Positions 34,579-42,678 of a stretch of 64,000 nucleotides of DNA are shown here, piece by piece (the stretch's first letter is position 1; each line of letters begins with the position of its first letter). A program made the translations under genes and the position numbers. The notes beneath the pieces were generated by a model. The model worked only from the letters and a program-made list of their open reading frames with translations. It was not told the DNA's origin and searched no databases. Origin of the DNA: Bog-257 sp963805985 (GTDB lineage: Bacteria > Acidobacteriota > Terriglobia > Terriglobales > Acidobacteriaceae). Where the stretch lies: NCBI GenBank assembly GCA_963805985.1, contig CAWDWG010000005.1, forward strand, positions 186,001 through 250,000. Direction: 5' to 3'.

Positions 34579-34727
34579 ACCACAAGTATCACGTCCTGCG
34601 CTAACCAACCCAACCAGTTCAAAAGAGGACCGATTGGGGGGTCGCCAGCCTTATCCGATGGAATCTGTAGGGGTCGCCGAGCCGGCCCGCGCCAAAAGCT
34701 TTTCCGGCGCCCGGAGGCGAGCGCTGA

Positions 34728-35204
34728 ATGTCTGCTAACGTGTCTCCCGGCGGCCGCAGCTCCAACGCGGGGCGCACGCCGTCAGCACCAGGGCGGGCAA
34801 AGCCGGAGTCCTCATCGCGCCCGTCGTTGGCGGGATGGGGTGGAAAGTCCAGACGCCTGCTGAAGCACGCCGACTTTCAGCGGGTCTATGAAAACGGGCG
34901 GCGGCAGTTCACGGGCAACATGACGGTATTTTTCCTGCGGCGCGCGTCCGACGCCGTGCCGGCTAGCGGTCCGCGAGTGGGATTGACCGTCGGCAAGGTG
35001 CTGGGCGGAGCGGTGGACCGCAATCGTATCAAGCGCCGCATGCGCGAAGCGGTTCGACACTCGCCGCCGATCGAAGGGCCGGTGGATGTGGTCTTCAATC
35101 CGCGAAAGAGCGTGCTGAAATTACCGTTCGAACAGCTTTTGAGCGAGGTTTCGCGAGGCTTGAAGCTGGCGGAACAGCGGGCGCGAGTGGCGGAGGCGAA
35201 GTGA
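34728..35204 (+). CDS. rnpA: Ribonuclease P protein component
   Basis: The protein subunit of RNase P, which matures the tRNA 5' end. The RNR signature (RNRIKRRMREAVR, residues about 98-110) and the VGLTVGKVLGGAVDRNR stretch are clear. The first about 40 residues (Ser/Pro/Gly-rich) extend beyond most family members; the ATG at 34728 has GGAGG 10 nt upstream and supports it. It overlaps yidD by 4 bp. Confidence 0.95.
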   Translation: MSANVSPGGRSSNAGRTPSAPGRAKPESSSRPSLAGWGGKSRRLLKHADFQRVYENGRRQFTGNMTVFFLRRASDAVPASGPRVGLTVGKVLGGAVDRNRIKRRMREAVRHSPPIEGPVDVVFNPRKSVLKLPFEQLLSEVSRGLKLAEQRARVAEAK

Positions 35205-35470
35205 AGCGAGCAATGCTTTTTTTCTTGCGGGCGTACAAGCGGTTCGTCTCGCCGATGCTGCCGCACTCCTGCCGCTTTGTGCCGACGTGCTCGGAGTACG
35301 CGATGGAAGCGGTCGAGCGCCACGGTGTGCTGCAGGGCTCGTGGCTGGCGATCAGGAGATTGTCGCGCTGCCATCCCTTCGCCCACGCGGGCGTCGATCT
35401 GGTGCCGCAAGTGAAGCGCCAGAATGGACCGGTGGAAGGGCACGGCTTCAGCCGTGCCGAAAACAGGTAG
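35201..35470 (+). CDS. yidD: Membrane protein insertion efficiency factor YidD
   Basis: The GTG start overlaps the rnpA stop (coupled translation). The family pattern is intact: LRAYKRFVSPMLPHSCRFVPTCSEYAMEAV with the three conserved Cys. YidD helps YidC insert membrane proteins. The C-terminal residues from about 78 (EGHGFSRAENR) are encoded by a palindromic repeat 'gggcacggcttcagccgtgcc', so the natural end was probably earlier. Confidence 0.95.
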   Translation: MKRAMLFFLRAYKRFVSPMLPHSCRFVPTCSEYAMEAVERHGVLQGSWLAIRRLSRCHPFAHAGVDLVPQVKRQNGPVEGHGFSRAENR

Positions 35471-35580
35471 TTATTGATGGGCTTTAGCCCGGGTTGGTGT
35501 GTCGCCGGCTGAAGCCGGCTCTGGATAAGAGCGCGGGACTGAACGCGGCGCTAAAGCGCCGCTCTTCCACCCACCCGGCG
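35437..35580. repeat. Repeat run between yidD and yidC
   Basis: The repeat 'gcacggcttcagccgtgc' (35440-35457, inside yidD's 3' end) is followed by 'gggctttagcccggg' and 'gccggctgaagccggctc' (about 35505-35522) and 'gcggcgctaaagcgccgc' (about 35547-35564). Confidence 0.72.
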
Positions 35581-35646
35581 CGAAGTCGAAACTGTCTAAT
35601 GCGCCCGTGAATCCGGCGCGAGACGTTGAGGGTTAGGTTCTAGACC

Positions 35647-37431
35647 TTGGCTGAATATCGTAATCCCCAAGCAGACGGCGGTGGCACCGGAGGCGGCGGC
35701 GACAAGCGCATGCTGATGGTGTTCGCCGCCACCTTTGCGCTGATCATCATCGCCCAGATCTTCCTGTTCAAGAAGAAGCCCGAGACGCAGCAGCCCCCGA
35801 CCGCGGCCCAGACCGCGCAGAGCAGCCAGCCCTCAGCCCAGACGCCGGCCCAGGCCTCATCCGCAACTGGCGCGGCCAAGCCCGGAGCTGCCGCTGCCAA
35901 GCCGGTGGAAACAAAAGCGGCCAGCAGCGAAGTCGAAACCGTCGTCGAGAATGACTTCTACCGCATCGTCTTCACCAATCGCGGCGCCGTGGTCAAGTCG
36001 TGGATCCTCAAGAAGTACAAGGACGATGACGGCAAGCCGCTCGACCTGGTGAATTCCAAAGCGGCCAAGTTCGGGTATCCGCTCAGCCTCTTTACCTACG
36101 ACGAGAATCTCCGCAATCAGATCAATTCGGCGCTCTACGTCGCCAGCGCCAGCGGCAACATCGCGGCTCCCGGCGAGCTGAACTTCGAATACGCCAGCGG
36201 CGACACCAGCGTCCGCAAGAGTTTCGTCTTCGGCGACACCTACGTCATCTCGATCGAAAGCAAAGTCACGCGCAACGGACAGCCGGTGCCGGCGTATCCC
36301 ATGTGGCCGGCGGCGCTGGGCGATGAAGCCACCGCGGCCGCCTACGCCTCGCAAAAAATCGAGTACATGGCCGATGGCAAGGTCGAGCGCATTGCCATCA
36401 AGAAGGTCAGCGGCGGCAATACCATTCGCGGGCCCTTCAACTGGGCCGGTCCGCAGGACCAGTTCTTCGCCGCGATCTTCCTGCCCGATAATCCCGATAC
36501 CGCCGTGATGATCACCCAGCACGGCTCGATCACAGTTCCCAAGGATCCCAGGAATCCCGACCCCAACAGCGTTGTTACCTACGACGTCCTGGGCGCGGCC
36601 GTGGGCGATACCTCGGGCGTTACCCGCGAGCGGCTCTTCGTCGGACCGAAGGCGCTGAGCGTTCTGGAGTCGGTGCGCTCTAACACCGCGCCGGGCCAGA
36701 TGGACGGCCCCGACCTGCGGGACGTGGTCGATTTCGGCTTCTTCCACATTGTCGCCCGCCCGCTGTTTCTGTGGCTGAAGTGGACGCACGAGCATATCGC
36801 CAGCAATTGGGGCGTCTCCATCATCATCCTGACCGTCATCATCAACCTGGCGCTGCTGCCGCTGCGCATCACCAGCATGAAGTCGGCGCTGAAGATGCAA
36901 AAGCTGCAGCCGCAGATGAAGGCGATTCAGGAGAGATACAAGAAGCTGCCGATGCGCGATCCCAAGCGCCAGGAGATGAACGCCGAGATCGGAGAGCTGT
37001 ACAAGCGCGAAGGCGTCAACCCTGCCGGCGGTTGTCTGCCGCTGATCATCCAGATGCCGTTCTTGTGGGCGTTCTACACCATGCTGGCCAGCGCCATCGA
37101 GTTGCGCCAGGCGCCGTTCCTCTGGATCCACGATCTGTCGTCGCCGGACAAGCTGTACATTGTGCCGGTGGTCATGCTGGTCAGCACCTTCCTGATGCAG
37201 AAGATGACCCCCAACTCCGGCATGGATCCCAAGCAGCAACAGATGATGACGCTGATGATGCCGGTGATGATCACCTGGTTCAGCTTGAATCTGCCCTCGG
37301 GCCTCAGCGTGTACTGGATCGTAGGTAATATCATAGGCATTGCGCAGCAGTACATCATGAACCGCAGCAGCCTGGGCCGCGAGATGCGCGAGGAGATGGA
37401 AAAGCGCGCGCGCAAGAAGGCCAGCAAGTAG
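35647..37431 (+). CDS. yidC: Membrane protein insertase YidC
   Basis: Oxa1/YidC insertase of 594 residues. An N-terminal membrane helix (MLMVFAATFALIIIAQIFLF, about residues 21-40) is followed by a Gln/Pro/Ala-rich linker, a large periplasmic beta domain (about 95-370) and the conserved core with the membrane helices and the MFYTMLASAIELRQAP-like segment. The C-terminus is basic (KRARKKASK), binding ribosomes. TTG start at 35647; a weak ribosome-binding site. Confidence 0.97.
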   Translation: MAEYRNPQADGGGTGGGGDKRMLMVFAATFALIIIAQIFLFKKKPETQQPPTAAQTAQSSQPSAQTPAQASSATGAAKPGAAAAKPVETKAASSEVETVVENDFYRIVFTNRGAVVKSWILKKYKDDDGKPLDLVNSKAAKFGYPLSLFTYDENLRNQINSALYVASASGNIAAPGELNFEYASGDTSVRKSFVFGDTYVISIESKVTRNGQPVPAYPMWPAALGDEATAAAYASQKIEYMADGKVERIAIKKVSGGNTIRGPFNWAGPQDQFFAAIFLPDNPDTAVMITQHGSITVPKDPRNPDPNSVVTYDVLGAAVGDTSGVTRERLFVGPKALSVLESVRSNTAPGQMDGPDLRDVVDFGFFHIVARPLFLWLKWTHEHIASNWGVSIIILTVIINLALLPLRITSMKSALKMQKLQPQMKAIQERYKKLPMRDPKRQEMNAEIGELYKREGVNPAGGCLPLIIQMPFLWAFYTMLASAIELRQAPFLWIHDLSSPDKLYIVPVVMLVSTFLMQKMTPNSGMDPKQQQMMTLMMPVMITWFSLNLPSGLSVYWIVGNIIGIAQQYIMNRSSLGREMREEMEKRARKKASK

Positions 37432-37442
37432 CGAAAGAATTA

Positions 37443-37569
37443 TTCACCACGGAAGCACGGAAGACACAGAATTCATTTGAGGCGCGGTGAGCACGCGCTG
37501 GAAGGGCTCTCGATTTTGAAAGGCAGTTTGGCTTTAAGAGTACCGTGCTTTCCGTGCTTCCGTGGTGAA
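37443..37569. repeat. Inverted repeat upstream of khpB
   Basis: Left arm 'ttcaccacggaagcacgg' (from 37443) and right arm 'ccgtgcttccgtggtgaa' (to 37569), same family as the pairs at 12361 and 38126. The right arm ends 13 bp before the khpB start, so the leader could form a long stem. Confidence 0.75.
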
Positions 37570-37582
37570 AACGGTTTCTAAC

Positions 37583-38125
37583 ATGCCCATCACCGACAAA
37601 GTCGCCGCCGCCAAGAAGATCAGCGAGTTGCTGAACAACACTTTCTCTGCTGGAGATTTCCGCCTGCGCTACAAGATCATCGTCGACCCGGTGGTCGGCG
37701 CCGAACGCGAATGGGAGCGCCCGGAGATTCTGGTCGAACTCTCCGGCGCCGATAGCCCGATGGTGCTGGAGAACGGCGGCGAGCTGTTGCGCGCCTTCGA
37801 GCATATCGCGCAGGAGATGCTGCGCCTGACGCCCGACGAGCACGAGAAGATCAGCTTCGACTGCCAGAACTTCCGCTCGGCCCGCCTGTCGGAGCTGCGG
37901 ATGGCCGCCGACGTCGCCGCGCAACGTGTCCGTGAGGCCGGGGTGCCGTACGCTTTCGCGCCCATGTCGTCGCGCGAACGCCGCATCCTGCACTTGGCAA
38001 TGCGCGAACTCGACGACCTCCGCACCGAAAGCGCCGGCGAAGCCGCCATGCGCCACGTCGTGGTCTATCCCAAGGACTACAAGGGCGCGCCGCCCGCGCC
38101 GCCGATATCGCGAAGAAGACGATAG
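37583..38125 (+). CDS. khpB: RNA-binding protein KhpB/Jag (R3H)
   Basis: The 180-residue protein begins MPITDKVAAAKKISELLN. The centre (VVDP...LVELSGADSPMVLENGG) is a KH-like domain and the C-terminal half (SRERRILHLAMRELDDLRTES, with the R3H Arg-x3-His of RRILH) is the R3H domain. Bacterial KhpB binds RNA and, in Firmicutes, tunes cell-wall synthesis. Context (yidC upstream, mnmE downstream) is the classical one. ATG at 37583; an in-frame start 21 bp upstream lies inside the repeat. Confidence 0.9.
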   Translation: MPITDKVAAAKKISELLNNTFSAGDFRLRYKIIVDPVVGAEREWERPEILVELSGADSPMVLENGGELLRAFEHIAQEMLRLTPDEHEKISFDCQNFRSARLSELRMAADVAAQRVREAGVPYAFAPMSSRERRILHLAMRELDDLRTESAGEAAMRHVVVYPKDYKGAPPAPPISRRRR

Positions 38126-38157
38126 TTCACCACTGAGAACACAGAGAGCACAGAGAA
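38126..38157. repeat. Left arm of gene-flanking inverted repeat
   Basis: The 32-bp arm 'ttcaccactgagaacacag...' directly follows the khpB stop. It matches the right arm at 38681-38712 in inverse orientation at 29 of 32 positions. Confidence 0.85.
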
Positions 38158-38162
38158 CGGAT

Positions 38163-38630
38163 TTGAATCGAAATCGGCTGACTGCTATCGCGGTTCTCTT
38201 GGCGACAACATTCGCTCTTGCCGCTGACAGCCCAGAACGTTCGAAAGGCATTTCCACGCACATGCTACCCAAGCGCGTGGCCGATCTGGGCGGCAACAAA
38301 TGGGGGCTCACTGTGACCCCGACCAGCTATCTGACCCCGGACGCCAGGTCCACAACTCTGCAGACTGCGAGCGAGTTTCTTGCATTCGTGCAGAAGCAGA
38401 ACCTCTCCGTGAAGGAGAACGGTGTTTGGATTGTCACGACCCACCCGGACGCCTACTCGGAGCAGGAGAAGAGCTTCCTGAACGACGTCATACAGGTCTG
38501 CGTAAAGCAAAGGATCCCGTTGTTCATCGTGCGCGCCTCGAAACTGCCGAACGGCTGGAAACGATACGACCAATCGAATCCAGATCCCGGCGCTTCTCCA
38601 TGTCCGCTGTGTCTACTTCCTGATGAGTAG
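38163..38630 (+). CDS. Secreted protein of unknown function between inverted repeats
   Basis: A TTG at 38163 gives a signal peptide (NRNRLTAIAVLLATTFALAA) and a mature roughly 135-residue protein (GGNKWGLTVTPTSYLTPDAR, then VWIVTTHPDAYSEQEKS) with two Cys near the C-terminus (PCPLC). No family recognised. It lies between the two arms of a 32-bp inverted repeat, between khpB and mnmE where other genomes have no such gene, so it may be a cargo gene. An internal ATG (MLPKRV) would drop the signal and is less likely. Confidence 0.55.
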   Translation: MNRNRLTAIAVLLATTFALAADSPERSKGISTHMLPKRVADLGGNKWGLTVTPTSYLTPDARSTTLQTASEFLAFVQKQNLSVKENGVWIVTTHPDAYSEQEKSFLNDVIQVCVKQRIPLFIVRASKLPNGWKRYDQSNPDPGASPCPLCLLPDE

Positions 38631-38639
38631 CACTAACCT

Positions 38640-38658
38640 GCACCTCGACGACACCATC
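38640..38658. repeat. Duplicate of the mnmE 5' coding end
   Basis: The 19 bp gcacctcgacgacaccatc occurs here and again at 38726-38744, codons 1-7 of mnmE. It lies just upstream of the right arm of the inverted repeat, as if an insertion duplicated the target. Confidence 0.8.
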
Positions 38659-38680
38659 CTCTCCATGATGTACCTATTTT

Positions 38681-38712
38681 TTCTCTGTGCTCTCCGTGTG
38701 CTCTGTGGTGAA
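38681..38712. repeat. Right arm of gene-flanking inverted repeat
   Basis: 'ttctctgtgctctccgtgtg...' to '...gtggtgaa', inverse of 38126-38157, ending 11 bp before the mnmE start. Confidence 0.85.
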
Positions 38713-38723
38713 TAATCTCTAGC

Positions 38724-40196
38724 ATGCACCTCGACGACACCATCGTCGCCATTGCCACGCCGCCGGGACGCGGAGGCATCGGCGTGGTGCGGCTGTCGGG
38801 GCCGGAGGCACGGACCATCGCGCGGCCCATGCTGCGGCTGGCACATGATCACGAGCTCGAGGCCGGCCGTGCGCACTTCGGCGAGCTGATCGATCCGTCG
38901 ACCGGCGAGCGCATCGACGAAGTGGTCGCAACATTCTTCGCCAAACCGCACTCCTATACGGCGGACGATGTTGTCGAGATCTCGTGTCATGGTTCGCCGG
39001 TAGTGCTGCGGCACGTGGTCGAGATGGCGATTGTCGCGGGCGCGCGCCTGGCCGAGCCGGGCGAGTTCACCATGCGAGCGTTCCTCAACGGCCGCATCGA
39101 TCTGACGCAAGCGGAAGCGGTGCGCGATCTCATCGACTCACAGACGCTCTACCAGGCGCAGGTCGCCGCGCGGCAACTGGAAGGCGCGCTCTCGAAGCGG
39201 CTCCAGCCGATCAAACAGAAACTAGTCGAGCTGATCGCCACCATGGAAGCCGGCGTTGACTTCGCCGAAGACGATGTCTCAGTTATTCCTGACCAGCAGA
39301 TCCTCGCGCGCATTGCGGCTCTCCGCGCGCCGCTGGAGGAGCTGCTTGCCAGCTTCGCATACGGCAAAGTTGTGCATGAAGGACTGACGCTGGCGATCGT
39401 CGGGCGGCCAAACGTCGGCAAGTCCAGTCTGTTTAATCGCCTGGTCGAGCGCGAGCGCGCCATCGTCACTGCCACGCCGGGCACGACGCGCGATCTGGTG
39501 ACCGAGACGGTTGCCATCGAAGGCATTCCCGTGCGGCTCGTCGACACCGCCGGCATTCGCGAAGCGGGAGACGAGGCCGAAAGCATCGGCGTGCGCAAAT
39601 CGCTGGAAGCTCTGGCCGACGCCGACATCGTGCTGGTGCTGCGTGATGCTTCGCGCGGCGCCGAAACTCCTCTCACCGATGACGAGCTTCAGCAGGACGA
39701 GCGCCTCCTCGAACTCGTCGCCAGCCGCCAAGCAATTGTCGTATGGAACAAAGTCGACCTGGCCCCTGCTGGAAGATTGTCATCACGAGGAGGCCTTCAG
39801 GCCGACGAGGAGCCTGCCCTGAGCTTGCCGAAGGGATCTGCTGTTCGTCGCGAAATACCAAACAATGCGAAGGCCGTAAGCCATCCAATCGTGACTGCAT
39901 CGGCGCTTACAGGAACTGGCGTTGAGCGACTGCGCTCTACGATTTTGCAGATGATTGGCGGCGATGGTGTACAACAGGAACAGGGCTTCCTGACCAATGT
40001 CCGCCAGAAGCAATTGGTGTCCGACGCGATTGCCGCGCTCGACAAAGCGACTGCGGCCGTCCCGCAAAGAATTCCTCACGAGATGCTCCTGCTCGACCTC
40101 TATAACGCCCTGCGCCCGCTGGACGAGATCACCGGCGCAACCACCGCAGATGACATCCTCAACCTGATCTTCAGCTCGTTCTGCATCGGGAAGTAG
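38724..40196 (+). CDS. mnmE: tRNA modification GTPase MnmE
   Basis: MnmE, with MnmG, modifies U34 of tRNAs. Features: the folate-binding N-domain (IVAIATPPGRGGIGVVRLSGP), G1 GRPNVGKSSL, G3 DTAGIREA, G4 NKVD, and the C-terminal FCIGK. Residues about 351-377, between G4 and the G5 motif (TASALTGTGVE), are an extra segment encoded by a palindromic repeat. The N-terminus MHLDDTIVAIATPPG is complete. The start ATG at 38724 has no strong ribosome-binding site. Length 490 is 20-40 longer than usual because of the insert. Confidence 0.96.
   Translation: MHLDDTIVAIATPPGRGGIGVVRLSGPEARTIARPMLRLAHDHELEAGRAHFGELIDPSTGERIDEVVATFFAKPHSYTADDVVEISCHGSPVVLRHVVEMAIVAGARLAEPGEFTMRAFLNGRIDLTQAEAVRDLIDSQTLYQAQVAARQLEGALSKRLQPIKQKLVELIATMEAGVDFAEDDVSVIPDQQILARIAALRAPLEELLASFAYGKVVHEGLTLAIVGRPNVGKSSLFNRLVERERAIVTATPGTTRDLVTETVAIEGIPVRLVDTAGIREAGDEAESIGVRKSLEALADADIVLVLRDASRGAETPLTDDELQQDERLLELVASRQAIVVWNKVDLAPAGRLSSRGGLQADEEPALSLPKGSAVRREIPNNAKAVSHPIVTASALTGTGVERLRSTILQMIGGDGVQQEQGFLTNVRQKQLVSDAIAALDKATAAVPQRIPHEMLLLDLYNALRPLDEITGATTADDILNLIFSSFCIGK
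39776..39856. repeat. Palindromic repeat translated inside mnmE
   Basis: The DNA includes 'ggccttcaggccga' and 'cctgccctgagcttgccgaaggg', the same family as the repeats at 52280, 52430 and 60525 (cccttcggcaagctcagggcagg). It reads in-frame as ALSLPKG-like residues with no stop. Confidence 0.85.
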
Positions 40197-40249
40197 TTGT
40201 GTTTATGGCGAGGAGACGACTACACCTCATGTCATAAACGGGGAGCTTT

Positions 40250-40563
40250 GTATCAGGGCACGACTTTAGTGTCTGCGTAAGAACTGTCTTTGGATCGCGG
40301 CGGTGGAGGACGAACGACGAAAATCAAGTGCCGCAGGCACGGCATAACTTAGCCCAGCACGGAGCCGAAGGCGGAGTGCTGGGTTGAGTGGGAAAAGAAT
40401 CCGAGTCCCTTCAGGGACGGCACGATTCTCACGCAGACTCTTTAGTTGTGCCGTAAGAGGCGACTTTCAATGCGGACTTCAGCCCCTGCATTTGCAGGTG
40501 CAGGGGCTGAAGCCCGAGTTCTTTCTTAAATTCTTGGCACGACTGAAAGTCGTGCCCTGATAC
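40250..40563. mobile_element. MITE-like element with 18-bp perfect terminal inverted repeats
   Basis: The left end GTATCAGGGCACGACTTT (40250-40267) and right end AAAGTCGTGCCCTGATAC (40546-40563) are exact complements. The 278-bp core contains 'cccagcacggagccg...gagtgctggg', 'gagtcccttcagggac' and 'gcaggtgcaggggctgaagccc' hairpins, as in the REP-associated elements. No gene. The 430-bp gap between mnmE and the BrnA-like gene is otherwise empty. Confidence 0.75.
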
Positions 40564-40632
40564 GAAGCAATCTATGAGATGGCGCTAGAATAATTTCTGC
40601 CCGCAAGGCGACTCCACGGGAGCGAAGGTTCT

Positions 40633-40971
40633 ATGAAGAAGCTAACGGCTAGTCAGCGGAACAAACAGCTCAAGGCGATTGCTGCTCTTCGCGATGACCA
40701 GATCGACACGTCGGACATTCCCGAACTTACCAAGGAGCAGTTGAGACGGGCGGTGCGGGGCCAGATGTATCGGCCCATTAAAAAGCCTGTCACCATGCGC
40801 CTCGATATGGACGTCATCGAATGGCTCAAGCGGGAGGGTCCGGGATATCAGACGAAAGCAAACTCGTTACTTCGTCGTGAGATGCTGCGCTCCTATCGCG
40901 AGAAAAAGGGACCAGATCTGGCACGCCGCCACTCGCGGCCGACGGGGACGCAAACGGCACGCGGCCGCTAA
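40633..40971 (+). CDS. BrnA-like antitoxin, no BrnT partner seen
   Basis: The C-terminal half (KKPVTMRLDMDVIEWLKREGPGYQTKANSLLRREM) is the BrnA pattern: a beta strand for DNA contact, then a ribbon-helix-helix. The N-terminal helix with the IPELTKEQLRRAVRG stretch is the toxin-binding part. No BrnT-like ORF lies directly upstream, where the toxin gene is usually found. It may be an orphan or work with the following ATPase gene. Start ATG at 40633, AAGGTT upstream. Confidence 0.7.
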   Translation: MKKLTASQRNKQLKAIAALRDDQIDTSDIPELTKEQLRRAVRGQMYRPIKKPVTMRLDMDVIEWLKREGPGYQTKANSLLRREMLRSYREKKGPDLARRHSRPTGTQTARGR

Positions 40972-41014
40972 ACGTCGGGCCTGGCGAATGACAACTTCTT
41001 AGACTGACCTTGCT

Positions 41015-41581
41015 GTGATCCCAATTCACGATTCCAATCTCTTTGTCATCACCGGCGCCCCTGGAGTGGGCAAGACGACGTTATTGCGCGAACTCGAACG
41101 GCGAGGCTTCTGCTGTGTACCCGAGGTAGCGCGCGAGATCATTCGCCAACAGGTCGCCGGCGGCGGCGACGCGCTGCCATGGGCCAACACGCGCCGATAT
41201 ACCGAGCTCATGTTGCAAGGCTCAATTGAAGTGTACGACGCGAATAAATGTGCAACGCGCCCGACCTTCTTCGACCGTGGCATACCCGACGTGCTTTGTT
41301 ACGCGCGCCTCATCGAGCTGACAGAGACCGCCAATATCGACGCGGCTTGCACAGGCTGCCGATATAACCAGACAGTCTTCCTTGCGCCTCCCTGGCGCGA
41401 GATCTATTCCACCGACGACGAACGCAAGCAGACATGGGACGAAGCCGTGCGAACCCACGACGTGATGGTAGAAGCCTATCGGAGCTGCGGATACGAGTTA
41501 ACTGAATTACCGCGGGTCAGCGTGGAAGAGCGAGCGGAGTTAGTGATCGCCCGCGTTAAGGGCACATGTGCCGCCGGCTGA
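41015..41581 (+). CDS. AAA_28-type P-loop ATPase
   Basis: Walker A GAPGVGKTTL (residues about 15-24), a Walker-B-like TFFDRGIPD (residues about 87-95), and the LPWANTRRYTELMLQGSIE segment match AAA_28 (PF13521), small standalone ATPase/kinase-like proteins of unknown role. GTG start at 41015. It follows the BrnA-like gene by 43 bp and could be co-transcribed with it. The C-terminal half is helical (TWDEAVRTHDVMVEAYRSCG). Confidence 0.82.
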   Translation: MIPIHDSNLFVITGAPGVGKTTLLRELERRGFCCVPEVAREIIRQQVAGGGDALPWANTRRYTELMLQGSIEVYDANKCATRPTFFDRGIPDVLCYARLIELTETANIDAACTGCRYNQTVFLAPPWREIYSTDDERKQTWDEAVRTHDVMVEAYRSCGYELTELPRVSVEERAELVIARVKGTCAAG

Positions 41582-41635
41582 AGCCGGCTCGATATAAATA
41601 AGCTGCTGAGACGCCGGCCTGAAGGCCGGCTCTAC
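41565..41635. repeat. 'gccggctgaagccggctc' repeat pair
   Basis: The palindromes gccggctgaagccggc (41572-41587) and gccggcctgaaggccggc (about 41614-41631) fill the convergent gap; the first overlaps the stop of the ATPase gene. Confidence 0.65.
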
Positions 41636-42285
41636 CTTCTCACGAAGCGCAATCCCAAAATCGCCATCGCCTCCGCCAGCGCGGGATGCTGGCGCTCGAC
41701 GCGCTCGGATTTCATATTGCGGAGCCGACATGGTTCGAACAGCGCCCAGTTCTCCAGATTGTGTCCGTAGCGCGAGCGGAAATAAATTCCCGGCAGGCCC
41801 ATGTCATAGACGACACGCGAAACCAGCGTGGTCAGCGTTCGCGGCGACGAACTCTGCAGAGCGGCGGCGTCGAGATCAGGGAATCCCAGCCGCAGACATT
41901 CCGATGCGAGCCTGCGCCGCAGCAGCGCGATCCACTCCGCGCCGCAGATGTCGGCATAATTCCCTTCGGACGAAGCCGAGCCGATCACGCGATTCGAGCA
42001 CCAGTTCAGCGGCACTTCGCCAATCGGTAGAAAATCGTCGTCGCCGTCGATGGCGCGTAGCTCTTCGATCAGCGTGAGGTCTGGACGGAAGCGCGCCAGC
42101 GTCTCCACGAAGCAGGACACCTGCTGGCTTGACGCGTACAGTACGCGGTACTCGCTCTCGGGATCGTCGAAGCGGTTGCCGAAGGTGCCGTCTTTGGCGC
42201 GCGACCAGTCGGGCAACTGCCACGCGTCGGGATAGCGCGCCACGCGATGGATCGATTGTGTGGGTGTTCGAGTCTCGGCCGCCAA
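41632..42285 (-). CDS. RES-domain toxin candidate
   Basis: The RES domain (217 aa) has the Arg, Glu and Ser that name it: HRVARYP near the start, FVETLARFRPD in the middle and SVxY-like residues later (TLTTLVSRVVYDM). Toxins of this fold degrade NAD+. TTG start at 42285, 3 bp after the stop of the upstream antitoxin-like gene, so the two form one transcription unit. Toxicity is inferred from the family; not tested. Confidence 0.85.
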   Translation of the reverse strand: MAAETRTPTQSIHRVARYPDAWQLPDWSRAKDGTFGNRFDDPESEYRVLYASSQQVSCFVETLARFRPDLTLIEELRAIDGDDDFLPIGEVPLNWCSNRVIGSASSEGNYADICGAEWIALLRRRLASECLRLGFPDLDAAALQSSSPRTLTTLVSRVVYDMGLPGIYFRSRYGHNLENWALFEPCRLRNMKSERVERQHPALAEAMAILGLRFVRR

Positions 42286-42288
42286 GCG

Positions 42289-42678
42289 TTAGCCCCCGGC
42301 AATGAAGGCGCGCGCGGCCGCCAGGACCTCGGGCGCAACCACGGCGAGGTCGCCCTCGCGCAGCAGGCGCAGCGGAACGCGATCGCCGAGTTCGGGATTC
42401 ACGCCCATCAGCCACGCCTGCACGACTTCGCGCGAATCGTGTTCCAGCAAGGTGCGGACGACCTGGAATGTCAGGCGCAGGCGCGGCTCGACTTCGCCAT
42501 AAGGCCGGCCGCCGGAGATCCAGCGCTCAATCGCGCGCACATCCTTCAAGCCCGCGACATAGGCGACAAGCTTGCGTCCGATGGCGTCGGTCAGGCGCTC
42601 AACCAACTCGGAGAACTTCAACGTTAGCGAGTCGCGATGCGCCTGCAATCCCGGGCGCGGGAGCGCTTTGGTAGCCAC
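42289..42678 (-). CDS. MbcA/ParS/Xre-type antitoxin (DUF2384)
   Basis: The C-terminal half (RAIERWISGGRPYGEVEPRLRLTF, VVQAWLMGVNPELGDR) is the DUF2384/MbcA toxin-binding domain that neutralises RES toxins by blocking the active site. The N-terminal half is HTH-like (LTDAIGRKLVAYVAGL). The second GTG (42678) has GAGGAG at good spacing; a GTG at 42684 is also in frame. Gene order antitoxin-toxin matches MbcTA. Complete by length (129 aa). Confidence 0.82.
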   Translation of the reverse strand: MATKALPRPGLQAHRDSLTLKFSELVERLTDAIGRKLVAYVAGLKDVRAIERWISGGRPYGEVEPRLRLTFQVVRTLLEHDSREVVQAWLMGVNPELGDRVPLRLLREGDLAVVAPEVLAAARAFIAGG

